A stretch of 64,000 bases of DNA from positions 682,001 to 746,000 of the forward strand of contig WFMF01000044.1 in the NCBI GenBank assembly GCA_011033025.1, read 5' to 3'. A program made the position numbers and the translations under genes. Below, piece after piece: positions 11,601-19,975 of the stretch. This stretch comes from Beroe forskalii (taxonomy: Eukaryota > Ctenophora > Nuda > Beroida > Beroidae). The notes beneath the pieces are model-generated. The model had not been told where the DNA came from and did not search any database. It saw nothing but the letters and a program-made list of their open reading frames with translations. Position 1 is the stretch's first letter; every line of letters begins with the position of its first letter.

Positions 11601-12480
11601 TTTGACTCTCCATCGCATGTGCTATCCGAACCAACCAAGTCGCTACGCGCGCTAAATTTACAGTCCTGTAAACACTTGGACAACGTCGTTAAGATTTGTA
11701 AATTTTTGTCGCGCGTTCCATAAAGTTGCAAAAATATTCCCAATTGTGAACAAAACTTATAATGAAAACACGATTAGATGACTTACCATCCATTTCATGT
11801 ATTGGATAGATAACACACTTTATACATGGGATGAATTTTTCTCTCGCGGACACACATAAACACACAATTACCATGTACAATTTCATGTATTTGATTTAAA
11901 TTTTCAAATAAAAAACACAAACCTATGCAAAAAAAACACACACACATACACACAAACTTACCACAACTAGGACGTTGCCATCCATTCCACTCGTATCTAT
12001 CGTCCATTCGATGTTTTTCTTACTCTTCAGAATGAGCAAAACGTTGCTTCCAAAGAACTCCTGAGCGAGATGTTAAAAGTCGTAAGTATATTATGTTGAG
12101 CACGCGGTATAATAGATATATCAGGTCGGAAATTACATAAATATCACAATATTCTGATCACTTTCATGCACACTTCCCATAAACAAGACATCACGCTTAT
12201 ATACAGCATTATATATGCGGGCACACATATTATTGATTCATACCCACAAATAGGCGGGCAATCGTCATCAGTATCACCATTTTAAACCATGATAATGACA
12301 TCACCAACCCTGTCTATGTGTTGGTGATGCCCGATTTATAATATATATTCCCCGTAGATCATGTGTGTTTACCAACCTCATTTTGGATTTTACTTTTGAC
12401 AATTAACGTTGCGGAGTGCTTATGTAGGGGAAACTTGGTATCCGTCGTGGAGGCAATATCGATTATGTGCGTGTTGAATC
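2297..12480 (-). CDS. tgfbr3-like: TGF-beta receptor type III (betaglycan)-like gene, 11 exons seen, 5' end not found
   Basis: Betaglycan is a single-pass cell-surface co-receptor that binds TGF-beta family ligands and presents them to signalling receptors. Eleven minus-strand exons with AG/GT borders join in phase into about 590 residues. The order is: orphan domain (LLILKSKKNIEW, then SKKYGVVASYTKAEMANHI), ZP-N (exons 9868-10029 and 9032-9145), ZP-C (7232-7397, 5409-5500, 4715-4891 with NYFLHCKVSMCTKV and EECFVSP), a linker (4022-4244), and a membrane helix plus tail (2297-2649). I recall vertebrate betaglycan with closely similar motifs (LILKCKKSVNW, TCFISP, CELTLCTKM), and ZP plus orphan domain together separate it from other ZP proteins. 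Endoglin has the same layout but fits these motifs less well. The signal peptide and first exon or exons lie above 12480 and were not identified. Length is short of the vertebrate protein (about 850 residues). Several introns hold minisatellites built from the gene's own splice junctions. Confidence 0.85.
2740..4040. repeat. Minisatellite of 19-24-bp units carrying a 5' splice site
   Basis: Dozens of head-to-tail copies of a unit read on the minus strand as acacacgaggtgagtgggg. It fills most of the intron between exons 4022-4244 and 2297-2649. The right-hand end merges with the real exon donor (CGAG/gtgagt). Units vary in length (with or without one gt step) and in C-run length, which suggests slippage. 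Confidence 0.97.
4022..4244 (-). CDS. tgfbr3-like: TGFBR3-like exon: last ZP cysteines and juxtamembrane stalk
   Basis: A 223-bp exon, phase 0 in and 1 out, with acceptor atttccccag and donor GAG/gtgagt. It starts CSSLYQMCKRDPPATIAELP, then runs into a Gly/Ser/Glu-rich, Thr/Pro-bearing stalk ending DGASNTR. Its donor is the seed unit of a 1.3-kb minisatellite, so the true splice site is followed by dozens of look-alikes. Confidence 0.82.
4575..4740. repeat. Duplicated exon/intron junction
   Basis: Two diverged direct copies about 100 bp apart. The right copy covers the 3' end and donor of exon 4715-4891. The left copy would read MTPEISM/gtaaat against MTPDIPM/gtaagt. This is a one-step tandem duplication of a splice donor. 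Confidence 0.7.
4715..4891 (-). CDS. tgfbr3-like: TGFBR3-like exon: ZP-C core
   Basis: A 177-bp, phase 0-0 exon with acceptor cctcgcag and donor gtaagtcg. It starts TCPLDSSIHFMNQNYVG and holds KIKFQMRHYF and NYFLHCKVSMCTKVMTPDIP. These correspond to vertebrate ICPKDESVKF and LLFLQCELTLCTKM. The 3' end and donor of this exon are duplicated in the following intron at about 4575-4640. Confidence 0.88.
4998..5098. repeat. (AAAAT)n microsatellite
   Basis: About 20 pentanucleotide aaaat steps decaying into A-rich sequence, inside the intron between exons 4715-4891 and 5409-5500. Confidence 0.97.
5255..5355. mobile_element. Small palindromic element (MITE-like), family A, second copy
   Basis: It starts gtgacagttcgaactgcagt and ends with the exact complement. 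The internal gcggcgtaa / ttacgccgc also pair. It lies 53 bp past the donor of exon 5409-5500, in the intron. The terminal match is better than in the 1243-1372 copy. Confidence 0.7.
5409..5500 (-). CDS. tgfbr3-like: TGFBR3-like exon: ZP-C cysteine strand
   Basis: A 92-bp exon, phase 1 in and 0 out, with acceptor ctctcccctcag and donor gttaca. It encodes ITDPNMSAVVEECFVSPTKD and ends DRHVLITQ. This corresponds to vertebrate betaglycan around QTCFISPYSNPD. Confidence 0.85.
5501..6534. other. Intron, no gene seen
   Basis: Single-copy-looking AT-rich intron of the TGFBR3-like gene. A short copy of the exon 5409 donor region (aaatgaaatgtaacctg) recurs at about 5916. One tgatgacgtcac site lies at 6264. 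Confidence 0.5.
6535..7240. repeat. About three copies of a 50-bp unit spanning the exon 7232 donor, split by a mariner-type MITE
   Basis: Units at about 6545-6595, 6596-6649 and 7190-7240 share cgaaatgaataaaaagaaaa followed by gaaag and actcactct. The last includes the true donor of exon 7232-7397 (minus strand GAGA/gtgagt). The 540-bp element at 6650-7189 separates units two and three. Confidence 0.8.
6650..7189. mobile_element. Tc1/mariner-type MITE, TA target duplication
   Basis: 540 bp bounded by ccgggtgggccaaaaagaac and its inverted copy, with about 95 bp of near-perfect terminal inverted repeat and TA on both sides. The middle has no transposase frame, so it is a deletion derivative moved in trans. 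The ends resemble mariner-superfamily termini. The high arm identity suggests a fairly recent insertion. Confidence 0.88.
7232..7397 (-). CDS. tgfbr3-like: TGFBR3-like exon: start of ZP-C
   Basis: A 166-bp exon, phase 0 in and 1 out, with acceptor cttcag and donor gtgagtatg. It encodes IEIECRIYDVTKLATTSN, then FGDADYTTQFDEFRVPDNGY. This matches the ZP-C start with its VxVxC and PxxGxVYV-like strands (vertebrate VFSVPENGHVYVEVS). Both borders of this exon have spawned tandem repeats. Confidence 0.87.
7383..7940. repeat. Minisatellite of about 43-47-bp units carrying a 3' splice site
   Basis: About a dozen copies of a unit with tagattcgacattctatctc plus aatctgaaggatggg. On the minus strand every unit has ttcag/attgagatagaa, the acceptor and first codons of exon 7232-7397. 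The first unit overlaps the real exon. A few units carry gtgacgtcat in place of gagtgtcat. Confidence 0.95.
7941..9031. other. Intron, with a nested palindrome at 8600-8707
   Basis: No gene is seen. At 8600-8707 the ends tgaccgtatacc and ggtatacggtca pair, and two inner hairpins (gataatg/cattatc and cttacac/gtgtaag-like) lie between. This suggests a 108-bp MITE-like insertion. The related words ggcgaccgtata and tatacggtct lie at 8383-8412. Confidence 0.5.
9032..9145 (-). CDS. tgfbr3-like: TGFBR3-like exon: ZP-N, second half
   Basis: A 114-bp, phase 0-0 exon with acceptor tttgcccag and donor gtacgg. It encodes GTLLSGYEECGHTAEHLEYS and continues to NDGRSSQ. The Cys plus following strand pattern is that of ZP-N. 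Its acceptor and first bases are copied several times in the upstream intron (9176-9410). Confidence 0.85.
9140..9540. repeat. Complex minisatellite including copies of the exon 9032-9145 acceptor
   Basis: Repeats of ggggttaatttcaacaccag mix with longer units holding gcaacgttccctgggcaaac. On the minus strand the latter read tttgcccag/ggaac, the acceptor and first bases of the exon. At least three extra acceptor copies follow the true one. Confidence 0.9.
9541..9867. other. Rest of intron, nothing recognised
   Basis: AT-rich, with no repeat or coding signal beyond the splice donor at its left end. Confidence 0.4.
9868..10029 (-). CDS. tgfbr3-like: TGFBR3-like exon: ZP-N, first half
   Basis: A 162-bp, phase 0-0 exon. 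Two acceptors are possible. The one ending tttcctccgag (exon end 10029) keeps phase with the neighbouring exon. The other (exon end 9998) would shift the frame into an early stop, so the first was chosen. It encodes SPDITPPRSTGELLQ, then LYVEDVYFAAAPDPDSCG, which fits the first ZP-N strands and a conserved Cys. The first coding bases match the adjoining minisatellite unit. Confidence 0.8.
10160..10536. repeat. Minisatellite of about 18-20-bp units next to the exon 10537 donor
   Basis: Around 19 copies of a unit ggtggtgttatgtccgggt (minus: acccggacataacaccacc). The right end abuts the donor of exon 10537-10695. The same word ccggacataacaccacc occurs at the start of the downstream exon (10008-10026) and in single copies at 10098-10155. 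Confidence 0.95.
10537..10695 (-). CDS. tgfbr3-like: TGFBR3-like exon: end of orphan domain and linker
   Basis: A 159-bp, phase 0-0 exon. It begins VASYTKAEMANHIVIEVPE and ends ASVDGQKT, a linker leading to the ZP domain. The donor is ACG/gtgagt. A minisatellite starts almost directly after the donor and fills about the 3' three-quarters of the plus-strand interval to the next exon. Confidence 0.8.
11190..11312 (-). CDS. tgfbr3-like: TGFBR3-like exon: orphan domain
   Basis: A 123-bp, phase 0-0 exon with acceptor cctttcag and donor gtacgt. It encodes 41 residues ending FIGYVSKKYGV. With the next exon this gives KYGVVASYTKAEMANHI, close to the vertebrate stretch EYGAVTSFTELKIARNIYI. Confidence 0.85.
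11962..12060 (-). CDS. tgfbr3-like: TGFBR3-like exon: orphan domain
   Basis: A 99-bp, phase 0-0 exon of 33 residues with acceptor gctcag and donor gtaagttt. It carries LLILKSKKNIEWTIDTSG, the most recognisable betaglycan orphan-domain motif (vertebrate LILKCKKSVNWVI). The 3' flank holds a CA-rich simple repeat. Confidence 0.85.
12377..12480 (-). CDS. tgfbr3-like: TGFBR3-like exon 1 of those seen: start of orphan domain
   Basis: A 104-bp exon with acceptor tttttcag at its upstream edge and a non-canonical-looking but usable donor GAG/gttggt. It encodes FNTHIIDIASTTDTKF followed by SATLIVKSKIQNE. This fits the first strands of the betaglycan orphan domain. It starts in phase 1, so at least one coding exon must lie further upstream. 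It ends in phase 0, matching the next exon. Confidence 0.75.
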
Positions 12481-15400
12481 CTGAAAAATAATATAAATTT
12501 AGAATATTTATGTGTATGAGGAGGGGAAAAGGGAAAGGGCGAAACTAAACATTGGTCAAAGATTCATTCATTGATGCTAGAGAAAGGGAAATAAAAAGGG
12601 AAAGGGCGAAAATATACAATGGTCATATAGATTCATTGATATTAGAGATTTAAAGATTCAAGATAATTTCTTGTAGTAGTTTCTTGTAGTATTGTACTAC
12701 TATGAGTATCGGAATGGAAACAATAACGCATGATTCAGCGTAAATTCATTCTTTGAACGATATCTACCACCATTGCCATGTAAAAATAAAACCACGCGTT
12801 TCATATATTTGGTGTTTCATGCATCAGTGACGCGGTATAAGTGTGGTGATAAAGTAGATTAAGTGAAGTGAAACCTTAAACCTGTCAATAAAACAGAAGA
12901 CATATTTCAAAAACATGATACACCTAAAATCAGACGTTTTTTAAACTAATAAACTTCGCGGTGACAGTCTCGTTATCAAATTAGAATAAATGATAGAAGT
13001 ATAAAACGTAAAAATTTCATTGTTTTTATACCCGCTGCGTTACATTATATGATTTTTGAGTCAGGTCAAATATAATATATATATATTGGTGCACACTTAA
13101 ATATTATCCTTTCTTATCTGGACAAAGGTGCAACTAGTTAATTAGATTATTAGACTGGCAAATTCCTCTAATATGATACACATCATACAATATGGGGTAC
13201 ATACACCCACTCTCGCACGCGCTAAATACACCAGCACAAGTTGTATATACAGTGTAAATACAGTGTATATAATACGTGGGCTCGTGTATTTTTGCGCGCA
13301 CGCGCGAGTGCGATTGCGTATTTTTGAGCGCAAAAATTCACGTCACACGCACAAAAATACGCAAGGTCGCACGAGCGCATTCACAAACAGCGCACTCATC
13401 ACTCATACACGTATACACACTGGACACACACAAGAAAGTTTTATTCAGAAATTTTTATTGACGGGGGAAAAATATATTATTTTTGTGAACACATCAATTT
13501 CATCCCAGCCTTAGATATAATTGGATCATTCCATTTGTGGTTTATCCACAATTACAGTTCTTTACAATAACAACAGCAAACTTACCGCCAATGAAAATTT
13601 ACACTTATTCTATTCATAATAATAATGATCGATGACATTACGTCCACGAATTCCGATGGTTTTGTTAAGAGCATTGCTTAAAAATTCTAAAAATAATTAC
13701 ACTGCAGGGTAATTATATAGCATTCATTGAAGATGATAGTAAGGCCTGTAAATTTGTTTTAAGTCACCAATGCACAATCTAAAGTTTGTGAACCTCACTT
13801 GATATCCTCTCACTTGATACTGTAATGCAATTTATTATGCTAAATCTATGGGGAGAAACCCTATAAACCCTTCAATGTGTGGTGTAAAGAGCGGTAGTCA
13901 TAAATTAGCCATAATAAACTATGATGAGTGCATCATCCTCAACAGCCAGTACTTGTAAACCCTGTATATTAAACTGGAGTTTGGCCAGGATGGTTAAGTA
14001 GTACAATCTCCATCTTTCCTTGCAGAAATTATAAAGATTGAAATGACGCCATTATCACGATTCAGAATGGGGAGTTAACGATATATCGATATACGCATGT
14101 TCTACGTGCTGGAAGGTGTTGAAAATTAGCTGATTTGTAACTTATCGTATATAAATTGGTGTGTACTGAACCATTGCACGGCCGATAATCCGTGCAAATT
14201 AACAGATTTACTGAAAATTATAATAGATTTGAGTAGGACATGAAATTATGACGAAAAAATTATTATTCACAATGTTAAATTGGTGATGCACAATGGCCTC
14301 TTAACTAATTATTCTCCTTGATTTGTGCATTCGTGTATGTTTCAATATACCAATATGTCATCTGCAAGCGATTTCGTCATCACTCAACGATTCTGTATAA
14401 TATAATACATACATTACTAAGGTGCTAATTCGCCGGGAATGGTATTACGGTAATGTCTGCACTTGGTATATGTGAATGTGATAAAAGCTGTTACACAGGA
14501 ATTGGGAAGGCGGTTTGGCGCCATCATTAATTGATCAATGGCGGCACAAGTATAATGCAGATTGCAGGGGCAAACCGGTTATCCCTGGAAAATTAAAACC
14601 GGGGGTTGATTCAATGTTATTTGAACTTACTGGACATTAGGCAAAACGCCTAAAACTGCTGTTTGGCCTAACGCCTGAAACTGCTGTTTAGGTCAACTGT
14701 CCATTAAGGTCAAGAGACCGTTCTGCGGTCATTTAACCTAAATTTAACTTCACTATTTCGTTCTTTTCTATGTTATGATATAAGACTGCACAAGCATTAA
14801 CTTGATTCAAATCTTTACATGGCCTAATGGACCCGATTCAATGCTATGCGAGCCGTGGTACCCCCCAAATCAAAACCTTCTTGGCGACCGACCGCGGCAG
14901 GCACTGACCAGTCAGAACAAGCACCACGGTACGCACCGCGGCAGGCACCGACCAGTCAGAACAAGCACCGCAGCATTGGTAAAATGCTAATTCCATGGAC
15001 CAAAATATACACCAGTGCATAAACAATAAACACGGTACTTTCCTGATTCAAGTTATTACATTTATAGAGATCAATACTTCCATCAAATCATCATATTCAT
15101 GAGATAATATTTTCATATTTTATAAAGGAGCCAGTTACACTCCCAGAAGGAAGAACTCCCGGGGTTTAAAACATAAATACTCGAAATCCACTGGCGGAAA
15201 GGTATTGGTAATCCAAAATATAGATGAGTAGATCATGGCTCGGATTTGCATAATATATTACGAACGGAAGTTAGGCACTGCTACGTGATCAAAGCGAACG
15301 TTTTAAACTGTGAAAATGACGTCATTCGAACTCGGAAGTGCCAGGAACTTGCATGCGAATATAATTGAGTAAAGACATGGATCTTGCAGGGATCTACACA

Positions 15401-15595
15401 CAATCATTTATAATATGTATATTTTACACAACGTATTGTGTAATATTGATATAATATTGCGGCACATTGCCAGCCCCACCGTGGGTTTCACAACAACAAC
15501 AACAACAACAACACGTCCAGTGGAATGTTTCTCAAAGTTTAAAAAAGTGGCAGAGAATGTACGAATTAAGTGAAAAGTGGCCCATTTTACCTGGG
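12481..15595. other. Non-coding stretch upstream of the TGFBR3-like exons
   Basis: No exon could be supported. It contains a two-step duplication (gggaaagggcgaaa) at 12515-12640, a CG-rich inverted area of caca/tgtg and gcgc words at 13190-13400, and a two-copy direct repeat (gcggcaggcaccgaccagtc-like) at 14893-14970. A diverged copy of the ataggcgg/tgacatca element lies at about 12250-12310. Confidence 0.5.
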
Positions 15596-15605
15596 GATTT
15601 TACAG
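15596..15605. repeat. Target site duplication, left copy
   Basis: gattttacag, identical to 19631-19640. It flanks the foldback element exactly. Confidence 0.88.
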
Positions 15606-18600
15606 CGTAGATACTAAAAGCAGGAACTAGCGAAACCACCCCGAAACAAGCCGAAACAAGCGGAACGACCCGAAACCACCCCGAACCAACCCAAAAACCT
15701 TCCGAAACAAGCCGAAACAAGGCGAAACGAGCCGAAACAACCCGAAACAACCCGAAACAAGCGAAACAAGCGAAACAACCCGAAACAAGCGAATCAACCC
15801 GAAACAACCCGAAACAAGCAGTTTTGTATTTTCCACTTGTTTCGGCTTGTTTCGGCTTGTTTCAGCTTGTTCGAGTGATTCATGCTTGTTTGGTTGGTTC
15901 GCCTTGTTTCGCTTGATACGACAGAAAAAACACGAAACAACCCGAATCAAGCCCGAATCAAGCCAATTTTTTTACTAAAACCTGGAACAACCCGAAACAA
16001 GCCGAATCACCCCGAAACAAGCCGAATCACCCCGAAACAAGCCGAAACAACCCAAAACAATCGACTCAACCCGAAAAAAGCGAAACAGCCCGAAACAAGC
16101 GAATCAACTCGAAACAACTCGAATTGCATTTTCCACTTGTTTCGGCTTGTTTCGGCTTGTTTCGGGTTGATTCGCTTGTTTCGGCTTGTTTCGCTTGTTT
16201 CGGCTTGTTTCGGTTTGTTTCGGCTTGTTTCGGGTTGATTCGCTTGTTTCGGCTTGTTTCGGGTTGATTTGCTTGTTTCAGCTTGTTTCGCTTGTTTCGG
16301 CTTGTTTCGAGTAAATCAACCGAATCAAACGATTCAACCCGAATAAATATCGAAACGAGCCGAATCAATCTGAAGCCGGCCATGATCAATCCGGAATAAG
16401 TGTCAGAGTCAAGGTGAATCAACCCGTATAATTATGGGACATAACTAATAGGATATTTATTGATATTCAGTTTGTCAAGAAATATGTTCTTCTAGTCATC
16501 TAGCTATCTAGGCACTCTTAGAGATGTGTATACACAAATCTTATGAACTTATAATTGTATCTCCTTTTTCATGATAGGCGACTTTATTACTCCAATCCCA
16601 ACTCAGTCGGCTCATTTACCTGTCAACTGTGAAACACTGCGTACACTGCACATATTTGTATATTATACATATCCTGATCTCACAGATCTCTATTTTTCTA
16701 TTTTTCCCTTTCCAACTAACTATTTAGAGTTGACTGCGGATCCTTATTAGCACTTCCGTACTGCAGTATGTAGATAAAATACTCTGGCTACGTTATCTCT
16801 TTTCACCATTCATCACCACCCTATTCTTGATAACTGATCAACTGTGTCTGACTGATAATTACATAATAACGTAATCACTCGAGAGGTCGAATGTTTTCAG
16901 TTTTTCAGGTTCCTATCACTCGTTAACTCATTAAGGCACGGTACTTTACAGTCTTGTTTTGCTAACAGTCATCAAATAATGACAATTATGATCTTTCTCA
17001 AGCTGACAACAAAATGATACTAATGATATCCTTATTCGTGGTAAAAATGATCATTTTAAATGCAACGTCATTAATCATTATAATTAATCATGTTATTCCT
17101 TAATTTGCAACAAAATGAAATGCAACTCACAATTCGTATGGAGAAAATTATTTGCTGGTCAGTTATCATTCATGTTTGACTATATAACTCATGAATTGGT
17201 GTTTAAAGTTATGACATTTACTAAAAATTATGTTCGTATTATCAGTATCATCGTCATCCGTGTTTTAGTCTCAAAATGACACGACTCCAATTCGGACAAC
17301 ACTCGAATCAATTCGGAAATTGTCCCACTCGATATCAATTCATTCAAGTTTACCGGGCGAATTTACCGGGCTACGTGGCATAGAGATGCCAATTTAGAGA
17401 TGCTTCTCGAGTTCTTGCATTTTCACATAAAGACATAGAGGTGAATAAGATGAACGTACGGTCGAATTACATGAAAGCGATGGAGATAAGTGCACGGGCC
17501 GTATGAGCAATGAACTTACTGTACTGCAACGAAATGAAGGATTCTCACGCAACCAATGACACATTTGCGACATTTCCCTTACTGCCGCTGAACCTGCCCG
17601 GGCATGTTATGCGTCGCGCGCGAACAATAGGCGCAAGAATTTATACTGTCACTGACAGTGTCAGGGGCATATTGTTCGTGTGCGACTTATTATTTGTGTA
17701 CGATGCTACCCTCGGCAAAATCTTCTATCATTTCAAACAAATGTCAGATGTTTTGTTGTGAATTACATTATGATTGTTTTAATGGATCAGAATTTGCACA
17801 TTCGGGCCCAAGTAAAGTGATGCAATCATAACGTTGTTTTAAGAACGTTATGGGTCAAAAAAGTGTTACCATGTATGGTTTCAAAAGTTCAAAGCACCTT
17901 TGCTCCTTTACTATTTTATGGAGCTTGTGTGACTGCCTTAGCTCTAACGTTTATGGGTCTTCATTGGTCGAAAGTAACAGCTTAAGTAGTTTGCCGTAGG
18001 CTGTAGCCCCAGTTTGGAGGATTTTCTCTACAAGAATAAACAAATTCTTATGTTTTTACTACCTATTTCCCTATTTCTCTTGTAGATTAAAACCACCATA
18101 ATATATGCAATTACCCGGCCACTGAGGATCTTTCTTTCTTTTGCACTTTCAACTTTCTTTACAATCTGATGCCTCTGCCCTATGATTTATGAAGATACAT
18201 ATCAGTAACGAGCTTGAACTTGGCCGTCGGGCTCTCGTACTTGTAGCTCAAGCTGCCACAAATCATTAATACATGTCATGTTCCTGATTTACGATTTTAA
18301 GTCGAACTCAGTGTTCAATCCATGTTAATAGTGATATAATAGTGCTGTTATTTCTCCAAACCCCGCTCTTGCATTGGATAGTCATTTTTTGCCACAAGAA
18401 CTTTCTGTTCGTTTTAAAATTCTTTGAAGATTTATACTCAAACTTTCAACATTTCCTTTCTAGAAGAGCAAAATTCTCAAAAAAGCTCCCGAGAATGAAT
18501 AGGTATTGGATTTAAATAGATATATCGCAGTGAAGTAATTGCCCAGAATAGAAAATCTGCCCCAAAATTCGCTCTCCAGGTATTATAAATTGATACACGT

Positions 18601-19630
18601 ATGGATTGGGGATGCTATATTTGAGCGGGGCCGTGGAGTGTGGACACTAGACATATCCAATCCATGAGGAATTTAAATTCTTACTTGCACACAAGAAGTG
18701 AAATAGCCCATGTCAGTGTCAACTCTGCAACATGCTGGAGGATAGAAGTCAAGCTACTAATACAGTACTACAGTTATACAAACTTTTACCATGGGCTTTC
18801 CTTGAATTCACAGTTTATCGTGTTGATTCGGGTTGTTTGGGGTTGATTTGCTTTTTTCTGTGTTGATTCCGCTTGTTTCGGGTTGATTTGCCTTGTTTCG
18901 GGTTGTTGTGGGTTGATTCAACTTGTTTCGCCGAAACAAGCCGAAACAAGGCGAAACAAGCCGAAACAAGCGAATCAACCCGAAACAAGCGAATCAACCC
19001 GAAATTTCGCCTTGTTTCGGCGAAACAAGTTGAATCAACCCACAACAACCCGAAACAAGGCAAATCAACCCGAAACAAGCGAATCAACCCGAAACAAGCG
19101 AATCAACCCGAAATAACTAAATAAGCGAATCAACCCGAAACAAGCGAATTAACCCGAAACAACCCGAATCAAGCCGGATCGACATGAACTACAAGCAGTT
19201 TTGCATTTTCCGTTTATTTCGGGTTGATTCGCCTTGTTTCGGGTTGGTTCGCTTGTTTCGCCTTGTTTCGCCTTGTTTCGCTTGATATGGCAGCAAAAAC
19301 ACGAAACAACCCGAAACAACCCCGAATCAAGCCAAAATTTTACTAAAAGCTGGAACAACCCGAAACAACCCGAAACAAGCTGAAACAAGCCGAAACAAGC
19401 CGAAACAAGTGGAAAATGCAAAACTGCTTGTTTCGGGTTGTTTCGGGTTGATTCGCTTGTTTCGGGTTGTTTCGCTTGTTTCGGGCTGTTTCGGGTTGTT
19501 TCGGCTCGTTTCGCCTTGTTTCGCCTTGTTTCGGAAGGTTTTTGGGTTGGTTCGGGGTGGTTTCGGGTCGTTCCGCTTGTTTCGGCTTGTTTCGGGGTGG
19601 TTTCGCTAGTTCCTGCTTTTAGTATCTACG
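15606..19630. mobile_element. 4.0-kb foldback / MULE-like transposon with 10-bp target duplication
   Basis: The element starts cgtagatactaaaagcagga and ends with the inverted copy. Both arms (about 0.8 kb; 15606-16420 and 18825-19630) are built from a 10-bp motif, cgaaacaagc alternating with cgaatcaacc, in blocks of both orientations, so each arm can also fold on itself. The terminal 200 bp of the two arms are nearly identical. The middle (16421-18824) is ordinary AT-rich DNA with no transposase recognised; the longest frame there is 83 codons (17510-17761). A 9-11-bp duplication is typical of Mutator-like elements and of some foldback elements. Stop-free frames in the arms are a by-product of the repeat and not genes. 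Confidence 0.85.
18884..19068. repeat. Nested palindrome in the right arm of the foldback element
   Basis: Within the right arm, the run from gccttgtttcgggttgttgt to its complement around a cgaaacaag-rich centre forms a 185-bp inverted repeat of its own. Confidence 0.75.
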
Positions 19631-19640
19631 GATTTTACAG
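19631..19640. repeat. Target site duplication, right copy
   Basis: gattttacag, the exact partner of 15596-15605. Confidence 0.88.
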
Positions 19641-19800
19641 ACCGCAGGTTTTGTTATGTACTGACTTCAATGGACGAAATTAACAACGTTACTAGTGTTA
19701 TCTGCTACCAGGCGCAGGAGGAACAATAGAAAAAAATAATGCTTTTCATTGATTATGATGATATTTTCTATACATTTATTTCGGCAATTCAAATTTCGTT

Positions 19801-19975
19801 CATTGAAGGGTCCGTCAAGGAACCGTCAAGGGTCCGGGACCCTGCCAGCCAGGGTCCCAGACCCTCCGTAGGAGGGTCCGTGAAGGGTCCGTGAAGGGTC
19901 CGTGAAGGGTCCATGAAGGGTCCGTGAAGGGTCCGTGAAGGGTCCGTGAAGGGTCTGGGACCCTCCGTCGGCAGA
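19801..19975. repeat. Minisatellite of 12-bp units
   Basis: Copies of gggtccgtgaag with flanking inverted words (ggaccct / agggtcc), so the block can form hairpins. No gene nearby. Confidence 0.85.

Noticed and set aside
15532-16422. Open frames of 90-118 codons rich in ETSRNKPKQ or GCFGLFRLVS
   Set aside because: Created by the 10-bp repeat of the foldback arms; all frames look alike on both strands.
17510-17761. 83-codon frame in the middle of the foldback element as a transposase
   Set aside because: Too short and without a DDE-type or zinc-binding pattern.
18217-18256. Possible N-terminal TGFBR3-like exon (minus strand), phase-compatible with exon 12377-12480
   Set aside because: It lies inside the 4.0-kb foldback transposon, has a poor donor (gttact) and its peptide lacks the cysteine expected there. 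Phase match alone has a one-in-three chance.
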